Assembly: GCF_046569695.1 (NCBI RefSeq)
Contig: NZ_JBKHUI010000019.1
Coordinates: 1 to 64,000, forward strand
Reading direction: 5' to 3'
Length of the DNA stretch: 64,000 nt
DNA from: Kluyvera sp046569695
GTDB taxonomy: Bacteria > Pseudomonadota > Gammaproteobacteria > Enterobacterales > Enterobacteriaceae
Part shown: in pieces, positions 26,757 through 34,736 of the stretch
Numbering within the stretch: position 1 is the stretch's first letter
How the letters are laid out: each line of letters opens with the position of its first letter
Program-made: the position numbers and the translations under genes
The notes under the pieces: generated by a model
The model's input: only the letters and a program-made list of their open reading frames with translations
Database searches by the model: none
What the model was told of the DNA's origin: nothing

Positions 26757-27377
26757 ATGACCTTCGAATGGTGGTTCGCCTACCTGCTCACATCCATAAT
26801 TCTTAGCCTGTCGCCGGGCTCAGGGGCGATCAATACCATGACCACCTCCATTAACCACAGCTATCGCGGCGCAGCGGCATCGATTGCCGGGCTGCAAACC
26901 GGCCTGGCGATTCACATTGTGCTGGTTGGCATAGGTCTCGGGACACTCTTCTCGCGCTCCCTGCTGGCCTTTGAGGTGCTGAAATGGGCGGGTGCGGCGT
27001 ACCTTATTTGGCTCGGCATTCAGCAATGGCGCGCTGCAGGCTCCATCGACCTGAAAACGCTGGCGAAAACGCAAAGCCGCGGCAAACTGTTCCAGCGGGC
27101 GGTGTTCGTCAACCTGACCAACCCGAAAAGCATCGTGTTCCTGGCCGCCCTGTTCCCACAGTTTATCGTGCCGCATCAGCCGCAGGTCGCGCAGTATCTG
27201 GTTCTTGGCGTGACGACCATCGTCGTTGATATCATCGTAATGATTGGCTATGCCACGCTGGCACAGCGGATCTCAGCGTGGATTAAAGGGCCGAAGCAGA
27301 TGAAGGCGCTGAATAAGGTGTTTGGTTCGCTGTTTATGCTGGTAGGTGCGCTGCTGGCGTCGGCACGCCATGCCTGA
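26757..27377 (+). CDS. rhtB: homoserine/homoserine lactone exporter RhtB
   Basis: LysE-superfamily efflux protein of the inner membrane with about six helices. From ATG 26757 (AGGGAG upstream) it has 206 residues, the E. coli length; 11 upstream in-frame codons are rejected. The family motif near the N-terminus is SLSPGSGAINTM, and NLTNPKSIVFLAALFPQF follows in the middle. It is separated from rhtC by the broken rpn gene, whereas in E. coli the two rht genes are adjacent. Confidence 0.96.
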   Translation: MTFEWWFAYLLTSIILSLSPGSGAINTMTTSINHSYRGAAASIAGLQTGLAIHIVLVGIGLGTLFSRSLLAFEVLKWAGAAYLIWLGIQQWRAAGSIDLKTLAKTQSRGKLFQRAVFVNLTNPKSIVFLAALFPQFIVPHQPQVAQYLVLGVTTIVVDIIVMIGYATLAQRISAWIKGPKQMKALNKVFGSLFMLVGALLASARHA

Positions 27378-27531
27378 ACGCGACGCGCAATATTTTGCTG
27401 CGGGGTTTGCTCGTCGACAAAATTGCGCGAGCCGCCACGCATCCCTGACAGAAGCCTGAAATCACCGCTATCGCCGCAGATCGCCCCGGTGCCTGAATGC
27501 CGCCAGACTTTTCATTCACGGATGATGCACG

Positions 27532-28204
27532 ATGGCGGAGACAGCCACACCGCATGACGCGGTATTTAAAACCTTTCTCTCCTGCGCCGATACGGCGCGG
27601 GATTTTATTAGCCTCCGTCTCCCCACTCAGTTTCTCCAACTCTGCAAACTGGAGACGATACGGCTGGAATCGAGGAGTTTTATCGAAGACGATCTGCGTC
27701 CCTACTATAGCGCTAAGTTGGCTGGATGCGTTCAGCGATCCCGTTGCCTCGCGTCAGCTCTACACCTCGTCTTTCCCGCTGGTTGATATTACGGTCATTC
27801 CTGACGAGGAGGTTATGCAACACCGCAGTATGGCGGCGCTGACCCTGGTGCAGAAGCATATTCGCCAAAGGGATATCGCGTTGCTACAAGACAAGCTAGC
27901 CAGTTTGTTCATTCTGGGACACATGAACGGACAACAAATAACCATGCTGGTAAACTATTTGATACAAGCAGGACAAGCCCAGGATGGTCAAAAACTATTG
28001 TATGGACTGGCACAGCGCGTGCCGCAGCATGGAGAAAAGTTTATGACCATGGCAGAACAGCTACGTAAAGAAGGGATTCAGGAAGGTAAACTTGCCGCAA
28101 CGCAGGATATTGCTAAAACCATGCTGGAAAGGGGCATCGATAGCAACATCATCACTGAGATCACCGGACTTTCTCCCGATGAACTCCAGCAACTTAGCCA
28201 CTAA
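27532..28204 (+). pseudogene. broken Rpn-family recombination-promoting nuclease gene
   Basis: The first 60 codons from ATG 27532 match the N-terminus of Rpn (YhgA-like, PD-(D/E)XK) proteins: TPHDAVFKTFL, ARDFISLRLP, SFIEDDLRPYYS. The similarity then jumps, in another frame, to WLDAFSDP at 27719 and continues to the normal C-terminus (FPLVDITVIPDEE, QKHIRQRD, MAEQLRKEG, GLSPDELQQL) at 28204. The junction lies at about 27711-27716. About 80-85 codons with the catalytic core (the region that normally holds the EHQ motif) are missing and the frame is shifted, so the gene is not functional. An intact relative would be near 300 residues. It lies between rhtB and rhtC and marks an accessory insertion. 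Confidence 0.88.
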
Positions 28205-28249
28205 ACACCGATGAGCCCACCCGAAAAAGTTACCGAGTGGGCCAATCAC

Positions 28250-28873
28250 TTAGCGCGAAATAATCAGGTGAATGCCGAAACCCGCGAACAGCGTGCCCGC
28301 TACGCCGTCAATCCACTTCGCTGCGCGCTGGTAGCCGCGACGCATCGCGGGTAGCGCAAACAGGCTTGCCACGACGGTAAACCAGGCCAGCGTTTCGAGG
28401 ATAATCAGCAGGAAGATCCCCCAGCGTTCGCCCGCGCCGACGTTATCGCCGACAAACAGCGAGAACACTGAACCAAAGTAGATAATCGCTTTCGGGTTGG
28501 CGAGGTTAGTCAGCAGGCCCTTCATAAAGCTGCGTCCGCCCTGAGCCAGTTCAACCTGCGGCTCTTCGGCTGAATCGGTTTTCTCTTTCTTCAGCGCCCC
28601 ACGCAGCATCTGGTAGCCCATCCAGCACAGATACAAACCACCGCCGACCATAATAATGGTGTGCAGCCAGGCCATTTTTTCGATAATCAGGTGCAGGCCG
28701 AGCAGCGCAACGCCCGCCCAGACCATCACACCACAGGTGATCCCCAGCACGCCCATCATCGCTTCTTTGCGCGAGCGGCTCACGGCAGTCTGGGAGACAA
28801 AAAAGAAGTCCGGGCCCGGGCTCATTAAGGCAATGATGTGCACCAGCGCGACGGTCAGGAACAGCGTAATCAT
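28250..28873 (-). CDS. rhtC: threonine exporter RhtC
   Basis: LysE-superfamily inner-membrane exporter of threonine, about six helices. 207 residues (E. coli 206). Shows the family motif MSPGPDFFFV near the N-terminus and NLANPKAIIYFGSVFSLF in the middle. Starts at ATG 28873. It is convergent with the rpn pseudogene and lies 81 bases downstream of recQ on the same strand. Confidence 0.96.
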   Translation of the reverse strand: MITLFLTVALVHIIALMSPGPDFFFVSQTAVSRSRKEAMMGVLGITCGVMVWAGVALLGLHLIIEKMAWLHTIIMVGGGLYLCWMGYQMLRGALKKEKTDSAEEPQVELAQGGRSFMKGLLTNLANPKAIIYFGSVFSLFVGDNVGAGERWGIFLLIILETLAWFTVVASLFALPAMRRGYQRAAKWIDGVAGTLFAGFGIHLIISR

Positions 28874-28954
28874 GATAGACCTACCAAACGAGGCGATAAA
28901 TTCGCGGAAAATAGTACAGTGAGTAACTATCCTGACACTTTTTCCGCAAGCTGA

Positions 28955-30784
28955 CTACTCTTCATCGTCACCGTCAACGTGAGCGCGAATCAGCGCCAGG
29001 AATTCACGACCAAAGCGTTCGAGTTTACGCGTGCCCACACCGTTGACGCTGAGCATATCGCTCGGAGAGATAGGCATCTGTTCTGCCATTTCAATCAGCG
29101 TCGCGTCGTTAAAGACGACATAAGGTGGGATATTTTCTTCATCGGCAATGGCTTTACGCAGCTTACGCAGCTTAGCAAACAGCTGCTTGTCATAGTTACC
29201 CACCGCCGCTTTTTGCATCACGCGCGGCTTCAGCGCCACAATACGCGGTACCGCCAGTTGCAGCGGCACTTCGCCGCGCAGCACCGGGCGGGAAGCGTCG
29301 GTAAGCTGTAGCGCCGAGTGTTGAGCAATGTTCTGGGTGACGAAGCCTAAATGAATGAGCTGACGAATGACGCTGACCCAGTGTTCATGACTTTTGTCGC
29401 GGCCCATACCGTAGACTTTGAGCTTATCATGGCCGAATTCACGGATACGCTGACTGTTGGCACCGCGAATCACCTCGACGACGTAGCCCATCCCAAAACG
29501 CTGGTTAACTCGGCCAATGGTGGAGAGCGCAATCTGCGCGTCCTGCACGCCGTCGTACTGTTTCGGTGGGTCGAGACAGATGTCGCAGTTGCCGCACGGC
29601 TCCTGACGGCCCTCGCCAAAGTAGTTGAGCAACACCAGACGACGGCAGGTCTGCGCTTCAGCAAACGCCCCCATCGCGTTGAGCTTATGCCGCTCGATGT
29701 CCTGCAACATGCCCTCAGGCTTTTCTTCCAGGCAGCGGCGCAGCCACGCCATATCGGCCGGGTCGTAAAACAGCATCGCTTCCGCTGGTAGGCCATCGCG
29801 CCCGGCGCGGCCAGTTTCCTGATAGTAGGATTCGATATTGCGAGGGATGTCGAAGTGCACCACGAAACGGACGTTGGGCTTGTTGATACCCATCCCGAAG
29901 GCCACGGTGGCGACCACGATTTGCAGATCGTCACGCTGGAATTTTTCCTGCACGTCAGCGCGCACGGTGTTTTCCAGCCCGGCATGGTACGCCGCCGCGC
30001 TGATGCCACGACTTTGCAGGCGAGCCGCGGTGTCTTCCACCTTCGCACGGCTATTGCAGTAAATAATGCCCGATTTTCCCCGCTGCTCCTGCACGTAGCG
30101 CATCAGCTGATCGAGCGGCTTAAACTTCTCCATCAGCATGTAGCGGATATTCGGGCGGTCGAAGCTGCTGATTTGAATCAGCGGGTCGTTAAGCCCCAGC
30201 AGGCGTACAATGTCGCTACGGGTAGTGTCGTCGGCGGTGGCGGTCAGCGCCATAAACGGCAGCGCGGGGAAGCGCTGACGCAGCTGGCCAAGTGCCGCGT
30301 ATTCCGGGCGGAAGTCATGCCCCCACTGCGAGATACAGTGCGCTTCATCCACCGCCAGCATTGCCGGATTCCAGTGCGCCAGATGCTCCAGGAAGTTATC
30401 CAGCATCAGGCGTTCCGGGGCGATATAGAGCAGGCGAATCTGCCCGGTACGGCAGCCAGCCATCACCTCTTGCTGCTGTTCACGGGTTTGGGTGGAGTTG
30501 ATACAGGCCGCCGCCACGCCGTTCGCCAGCAGCTGATCGACCTGGTCCTTCATCAGCGAGATCAGCGGTGAAACCACCACGGTCAGGCCGTTAAGCACCA
30601 GTGCAGGGATCTGATAGCACAGCGATTTACCGCCGCCGGTGGGCATCACGACCAGGCAGTCGCGCCCTTCCAGCACGGTGTCGATAATGGTTTCCTGGCC
30701 AGGACGGAACTGCTGGTAGCCAAAGGTCTCTTGCAAAACCTGCTTAGCCAGCGATTCCTGATTTAAAACTTCCGCCTGTGCCAC
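28955..30784 (-). CDS. recQ: ATP-dependent DNA helicase RecQ
   Basis: 3'-5' superfamily 2 helicase acting in the RecF recombination pathway and fork repair. 609 residues, as in E. coli. Visible parts: Walker A MPTGGGKSLCYQ (about 47-58), DEAH box AVDEAHCISQWGHDFRP, motif VI QETGRAGRDG, zinc-binding cysteines CRRLVLL...PCGNCDICLD, the RQC winged helix and the C-terminal HRDC domain. Starts at GTG 30784 (MAQAEV). Downstream of pldA behind a terminator. Confidence 0.97.
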   Translation of the reverse strand: MAQAEVLNQESLAKQVLQETFGYQQFRPGQETIIDTVLEGRDCLVVMPTGGGKSLCYQIPALVLNGLTVVVSPLISLMKDQVDQLLANGVAAACINSTQTREQQQEVMAGCRTGQIRLLYIAPERLMLDNFLEHLAHWNPAMLAVDEAHCISQWGHDFRPEYAALGQLRQRFPALPFMALTATADDTTRSDIVRLLGLNDPLIQISSFDRPNIRYMLMEKFKPLDQLMRYVQEQRGKSGIIYCNSRAKVEDTAARLQSRGISAAAYHAGLENTVRADVQEKFQRDDLQIVVATVAFGMGINKPNVRFVVHFDIPRNIESYYQETGRAGRDGLPAEAMLFYDPADMAWLRRCLEEKPEGMLQDIERHKLNAMGAFAEAQTCRRLVLLNYFGEGRQEPCGNCDICLDPPKQYDGVQDAQIALSTIGRVNQRFGMGYVVEVIRGANSQRIREFGHDKLKVYGMGRDKSHEHWVSVIRQLIHLGFVTQNIAQHSALQLTDASRPVLRGEVPLQLAVPRIVALKPRVMQKAAVGNYDKQLFAKLRKLRKAIADEENIPPYVVFNDATLIEMAEQMPISPSDMLSVNGVGTRKLERFGREFLALIRAHVDGDDEE

Positions 30785-30801
30785 ATTGACCCCATTACCG
30801 T

Positions 30802-30831
30802 TAAATAAAAACAGGCGCTATTTTCAGCGCC
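30802..30831 (-). terminator. intrinsic terminator after pldA
   Basis: On the minus strand GGCGCT pairs with AGCGCC (30826-30831 with 30814-30819) across a 6-base loop, followed by TGTTTTTATTT. It separates pldA from recQ, so recQ probably has a promoter of its own or depends on readthrough. Confidence 0.8.
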
Positions 30832-30901
30832 CGCGTGCCAAACTGCAACGTTTTAGACGAATTCCTTCGGCCATGCTCGCAACAAACCGCAGGAATTGCT
30901 C

Positions 30902-31768
30902 TTAAAACAGGTCGTTAAGCATTACCCCGACCCCAACACGAGTCTGGTTAAAGTTATAGTCGATAAGCGATTCGCCGTACCCGCTGTACACCTGAGTATA
31001 GAAACGAACGTGCTTAGTAACCGGATAGCTCACGCCAAGCTCCGCGCCGCCGTAGCCGGTGTTCCAGTTATATTGCCCCTGTGCACTGAGCACCGCGTCG
31101 CCCAACTGATAGCCAATTTTCAGCCGGTAATAGCCCATATATTTGGTGATATCCGGGTTATCGTCGGTATCGCCAATCACGTACCAGGGCTTAACTTCAA
31201 CCAGCCAGTTACCGTTTTGCGCCATCAGGCGCGTATAGAGTCGGTTCCAGCTACGGGAAGTGGGATCTGAGCGGCCGTTGGAATCATGGTTATAGCCCAT
31301 CTCAACGTCGCGAAGCGTCCAGCCTGCAAAGCGATAATCGGTAGCAAAACCAAGGAAAAGCTGCGGTTCATAGTTGGTTTCACGGAACGGCGAAGACTCA
31401 TCGCTGTTGGAGAGCTGCCACCAGGAGCGCTGGGTATAAGACGCTGCCAGCACTGAGTTATCCCCCAGAATGCCGCGCCACAGCGGGAAGGCCAGGCTAA
31501 GCTGGAATTTCACCTCATCTTTACGCGCATTCTCAGCCCAGTCGTAGGAACGAATGGCCTCTTTATTGAGGTCGCTGGTCCAGGTGTAGAGCAGGTAGTT
31601 GCTTTCATAAGGGTAGAGCGTGAACGGATTATCATGCTCCTGTAGAAGGTTGGCGATAATGCTGCCGCGTACTGCCGGTGCATCGTGCACCTCTTTAATT
31701 GTCGCTTCCTGTGCCAACGCCGCGACAGGCAGCAGCAGCGCCAGTAACCCACTGAGTGAGATCCGCAT
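30902..31768 (-). CDS. pldA: outer membrane phospholipase A PldA
   Basis: Calcium-dependent outer-membrane phospholipase A1/A2 that removes mislocalised phospholipid and signals outer-membrane damage. The 288-residue precursor has a signal peptide ending ALA (residue 19). A 12-stranded beta barrel is expected. The catalytic triad is visible as His161, Ser163 and Asn175 in YNHDSNGRSDPTSRSWNRLY, which equal His142, Ser144 and Asn156 of the mature E. coli enzyme. It ends in Phe, as outer-membrane barrels do. Divergent from yigI. Confidence 0.97.
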   Translation of the reverse strand: MRISLSGLLALLLPVAALAQEATIKEVHDAPAVRGSIIANLLQEHDNPFTLYPYESNYLLYTWTSDLNKEAIRSYDWAENARKDEVKFQLSLAFPLWRGILGDNSVLAASYTQRSWWQLSNSDESSPFRETNYEPQLFLGFATDYRFAGWTLRDVEMGYNHDSNGRSDPTSRSWNRLYTRLMAQNGNWLVEVKPWYVIGDTDDNPDITKYMGYYRLKIGYQLGDAVLSAQGQYNWNTGYGGAELGVSYPVTKHVRFYTQVYSGYGESLIDYNFNQTRVGVGVMLNDLF

Positions 31769-31927
31769 CAGTCAACTTCCCCTGAGATATATAAATAATG
31801 GATAACAAATTGACACGTATTCTACCTGTTTACGCTGTTCTTGCTCATCAAACCTTTCTGAAAGTAGAAATCAACATTCAATCGGCATAAAATCAACATT
31901 TTATTAACAATGAAATGTAAGGTCACT

Positions 31928-32395
31928 ATGTCTGCAGAACTCACCGCGGAAGCCGCACTCAAGCTAGTTGGCGAAATCTTTGTCTACCATATGCCGTTCA
32001 ACCGGGCGCTGAATCTGGAGCTGGATGTCTACGAAAAGGCATTCGCTCAGCTGAGTTTTAACAACCAGCCGATGATGGTGGGCAACTGGGCGCAAAGCAT
32101 TCTGCACGGTGGAGTGATCGCCTCGGCGCTTGATGTCGCGGCAGGCCTGGTCTGCGTAGGTAGCACATTGGCACGTCATGACACCATCAATGAAGATGAA
32201 CTGCGCCAGCGCCTGTCAAAGATGGGCACCATCGACCTGCGCGTGGACTATCTACGCCCAGGACGCGGCTCGCGCTTTACCGCCACCAGCACGCTGCTGC
32301 GCGCAGGCAATAAGGTTGCCGTTGCCCGCGTTGAATTGCACAACGAAGAGAAGACACATATCGCCAGCGCCACAGCGACTTATATGGTGGGATAA
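31928..32395 (+). CDS. yigI: acyl-CoA thioesterase YigI
   Basis: Hotdog-fold thioesterase of 155 residues from ATG 31928; in E. coli the protein hydrolyses medium- and long-chain acyl-CoA. The family block NWAQSILHGGVIASALDVAAG (residues about 52-72) carries the HGG motif, and VDYLRPGRG follows. Six upstream in-frame codons are rejected because AAGGTC precedes this ATG. Neighbour of pldA and rarD. Confidence 0.93.
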   Translation: MSAELTAEAALKLVGEIFVYHMPFNRALNLELDVYEKAFAQLSFNNQPMMVGNWAQSILHGGVIASALDVAAGLVCVGSTLARHDTINEDELRQRLSKMGTIDLRVDYLRPGRGSRFTATSTLLRAGNKVAVARVELHNEEKTHIASATATYMVG

Positions 32396-32445
32396 CCGCC
32401 AGAATCGCGTAAAATTGCGTTACTTTTTCGAAATGGATGTTTCAC

Positions 32446-33339
32446 ATGGATCCCAAACAGACGCGACAAGGCGTGCTTCTGGCCCTTGCCGCCTATTTCA
32501 TCTGGGGCATCGCTCCAGCCTACTTCAAGCTGATTTACTACGTTCCAGCCGATGAAATCCTGACCCACCGTGTTATCTGGTCATTTTTCTTTATGGTAGC
32601 GCTCATCAGCATTAGCCGTCAGTGGCCGCAGGTCAAAACGCTGCTGAAGACCCCAAAGAAGATCTTCCTGCTCGCGCTATCGGCTGTCTTAATCGGCGGC
32701 AACTGGCTGCTGTTTATCTGGTCGGTCAATAACCACCATATGCTGGAGGCGAGCCTCGGCTACTTCATCAATCCGTTGGTGAACATTCTGTTGGGGATGA
32801 TTTTTCTCGGCGAGCGTTTTCGTCGGATGCAGTGGTTAGCCGTGGTGCTGGCGATTTGCGGCGTTCTGGTACAGCTATGGACCTTTGGCTCGCTGCCAAT
32901 CATTGCACTGGGGCTGGCGTTTAGCTTCGCCTTCTATGGGCTGGTGCGTAAGAAAATTGCCGTCGATGCCCAGACAGGGATGCTGTTTGAGACGCTCTGG
33001 CTGCTTCCCGTGGCCGCGATTTATCTCTTCGGCATCGCCGATAGCGCCACCAGCCACATGGGTCAAAACCCGTGGTCGCTGAATCTGCTGCTGATTGCCG
33101 CAGGCGTCGTGACGACTATCCCACTGCTGTGCTTTACCGGGGCGGCGACCCGCCTGCGCCTGTCAACACTGGGCTTCTTCCAGTACATCGGCCCGACGCT
33201 GATGTTCCTGCTGGCGGTAACGTTCTACGGTGAGGTGCCGGGCGCAGATAAGATGGTGACCTTTGCCTTTATCTGGGTGGCGCTGGCGATCTTCGTGATG
33301 GATGCGGTGTATACGCAAAGACGGGGACGTCGGAGCTAA
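32446..33339 (+). CDS. rarD: EamA family permease RarD
   Basis: A 297-residue inner-membrane protein of the RarD/EamA type with about ten helices; starts MDPKQTRQGVLLALAAYFIWG. The function is not firmly known; E. coli RarD was named for chloramphenicol sensitivity. The in-frame ATG at 32437 is less likely because the second ATG matches the E. coli start. It follows yigI by 50 bases and ends before a BIME. Confidence 0.92.
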   Translation: MDPKQTRQGVLLALAAYFIWGIAPAYFKLIYYVPADEILTHRVIWSFFFMVALISISRQWPQVKTLLKTPKKIFLLALSAVLIGGNWLLFIWSVNNHHMLEASLGYFINPLVNILLGMIFLGERFRRMQWLAVVLAICGVLVQLWTFGSLPIIALGLAFSFAFYGLVRKKIAVDAQTGMLFETLWLLPVAAIYLFGIADSATSHMGQNPWSLNLLLIAAGVVTTIPLLCFTGAATRLRLSTLGFFQYIGPTLMFLLAVTFYGEVPGADKMVTFAFIWVALAIFVMDAVYTQRRGRRS

Positions 33340-33344
33340 AAGCC

Positions 33345-33424
33345 ATGCCGGATGGCGGCTACGCCTTATCCGGCCTACATTGATGTGCTGTTGTAGGCCG
33401 GATAAGCGAAGCGCCATCCGGCAC
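33345..33424. repeat. BIME (two inverted REP elements)
   Basis: A REP sequence GCCGGATGGCGGCTACGCCT... (33347-33378) is followed after 14 bases by an inverted copy GTAGGCCGGATAAGCG... (33393-33422). They sit between the convergent rarD and corA genes, the usual place for BIMEs, which stabilise 3' ends and bind gyrase. The genes yigF and yigG found here in E. coli K-12 are absent. Confidence 0.95.
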
Positions 33425-33432
33425 AGCCATGA

Positions 33433-34383
33433 TTACAGCCAGTTCTTGCGCTTAAAGTACAGGTACGGCGCAAGCCCCGCCAGAATCATAAAGATAATGG
33501 CTCCAGGGTAACCAAAGCTCCACTTCAGTTCCGGCATAAACTCAAAGTTCATCCCGTAGCTGGAGGCCACCAGCGTCGGCGGCAGGAAGACCACGGAGAC
33601 TACCGAGAAGATCTTGATGATGCGGTTCTGCTCGATGTTGATAAAGCCCATCGCCGCCTGCATCAGGAAGTTAACCTTCTGGAACAGCGATTCGTTGTGC
33701 GGCAGCAGGGATTCGATATCTCGCAGGATTTCTCGCGCCTGCTCAAGCTGATTCGCTGGCAAACGCGCCTTACGCACCAGGAAGTTCAACGCGCGCTGGG
33801 TATCCATCAGACACAGGCGTACCTTCCAGCCGATATCTTCCAGTTCCGCCAGCGTCGAGAGCGCTTCGTCGTACTCATCGCCCTGATGCCCTTCCATAAT
33901 GACGCGGCTTAGCTTTTCGAGGTCGCTATAGATGTTTTCGATTTCGTCCGCCAGCTGTTCAATTTTGGTTTCAAACAGGTCGAGCAGCAGCTCGTAGGCG
34001 TTACCGTCCGCCATTGCCTGGTTACGCGCACGCATGCGGTAGAGGCGAAATGCGGGCAGCTCACGCTCACGCAGGGTGAACAGGCGCCCTTCGCGGATGG
34101 TGAATGCGACGGTGGAGTTACCTGCGTGATCGTCCGCATCTTCATAAAAGAAGAAGGAGTGAATGTGCAGGCCGTCTTCGTCTTCAAAAAAACGTGCGGA
34201 TGCTTCGATGTCTTCCAGTTCAGGGCGCGTGGCCAGGTTCTGGCCCAAATCCTTTTGCACACGGTTTCGTTCGTCGTCATCTGGCTCGACTAAATCCACC
34301 CAAACCGAGCTGGCAAGATGATCGATCTCATCCGCCTCAAGACGCGTTAAACGATTGTTTTCCAGTTGAAATGCGCTCAGCAT
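33433..34383 (-). CDS. corA: magnesium/cobalt transporter CorA
   Basis: Pentameric inner-membrane channel for Mg2+, Co2+ and Ni2+ uptake. From ATG 34383 it has 316 residues, as in E. coli. The long cytoplasmic N-terminal funnel is followed by two membrane helices; the selectivity signature YGMNF is at 276-280 and the basic KRKNWL tail ends the protein. Five upstream in-frame codons are rejected. The 5' leader contains the corL open frame. Confidence 0.97.
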   Translation of the reverse strand: MLSAFQLENNRLTRLEADEIDHLASSVWVDLVEPDDDERNRVQKDLGQNLATRPELEDIEASARFFEDEDGLHIHSFFFYEDADDHAGNSTVAFTIREGRLFTLRERELPAFRLYRMRARNQAMADGNAYELLLDLFETKIEQLADEIENIYSDLEKLSRVIMEGHQGDEYDEALSTLAELEDIGWKVRLCLMDTQRALNFLVRKARLPANQLEQAREILRDIESLLPHNESLFQKVNFLMQAAMGFINIEQNRIIKIFSVVSVVFLPPTLVASSYGMNFEFMPELKWSFGYPGAIIFMILAGLAPYLYFKRKNWL

Positions 34384-34455
34384 GACCGGGACTCCCAATG
34401 CAAAAAATTATCGGACAGCCGGTGGGCACACAGAAACTACAGGGGTTTCAGACCA

Positions 34456-34572
34456 TTAAACAGCCTGACTCAATGCGACGGGAAATACGAGTCGCTGACA
34501 ACCGCTAAGGCTATCAGCATAAGAGGATAGCCTTAGGAGTTGTTCCTGAATGACAGGAAGGTGAGCCAGCAT
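34456..34572 (-). CDS. corL: CorL leader peptide of corA
   Basis: A 38-codon open frame on the minus strand, ATG at 34570-34572 and TAA at 34456-34458, beginning MLAHLPVIQEQLLRLSSY and ending FPVALSQAV. It matches my memory of the CorL leader peptide described for Salmonella, whose translation decides whether Rho terminates transcription in the corA leader according to Mg2+ level. An internal stem-loop (34505-34536) fits the alternative-structure model. The ribosome-binding site is weak. Ends 73 bases before the corA start. E. coli K-12 yigE is not present in this gap. Confidence 0.75.
   Translation of the reverse strand: MLAHLPVIQEQLLRLSSYADSLSGCQRLVFPVALSQAV
34505..34536 (-). promoter_or_regulatory. 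stem-loop in the corA leader
   Basis: CTAAGGCTATC (34505-34515) and GATAGCCTTAG (34526-34536) form a perfect 11-base-pair stem with a 10-base loop inside corL. No T tract follows, so it is not an intrinsic terminator; it probably takes part in the mutually exclusive RNA structures that control Rho access. Confidence 0.7.
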
Positions 34573-34736
34573 CTACTGGGTGTGTCCAAGGCTTTGTCCT
34601 CTTAGCGTAATCGTGCGCGCATGTTACGCCAGCAAAAAAACGCCGTCAACACGCAACGAAACGCTAAGTTAGATTAATTACCTTCTCTTTATTAAGGCTA
34701 GCATAAGGTGACAAAAATGTTATGTTTTTCTGAATG

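Noticed and set aside
28212..28242. GCCCAC...GTGGGC hairpin between the rpn pseudogene and rhtC
   Set aside because: Only six base pairs with a long loop and no T tract on either strand; too weak to call a terminator.
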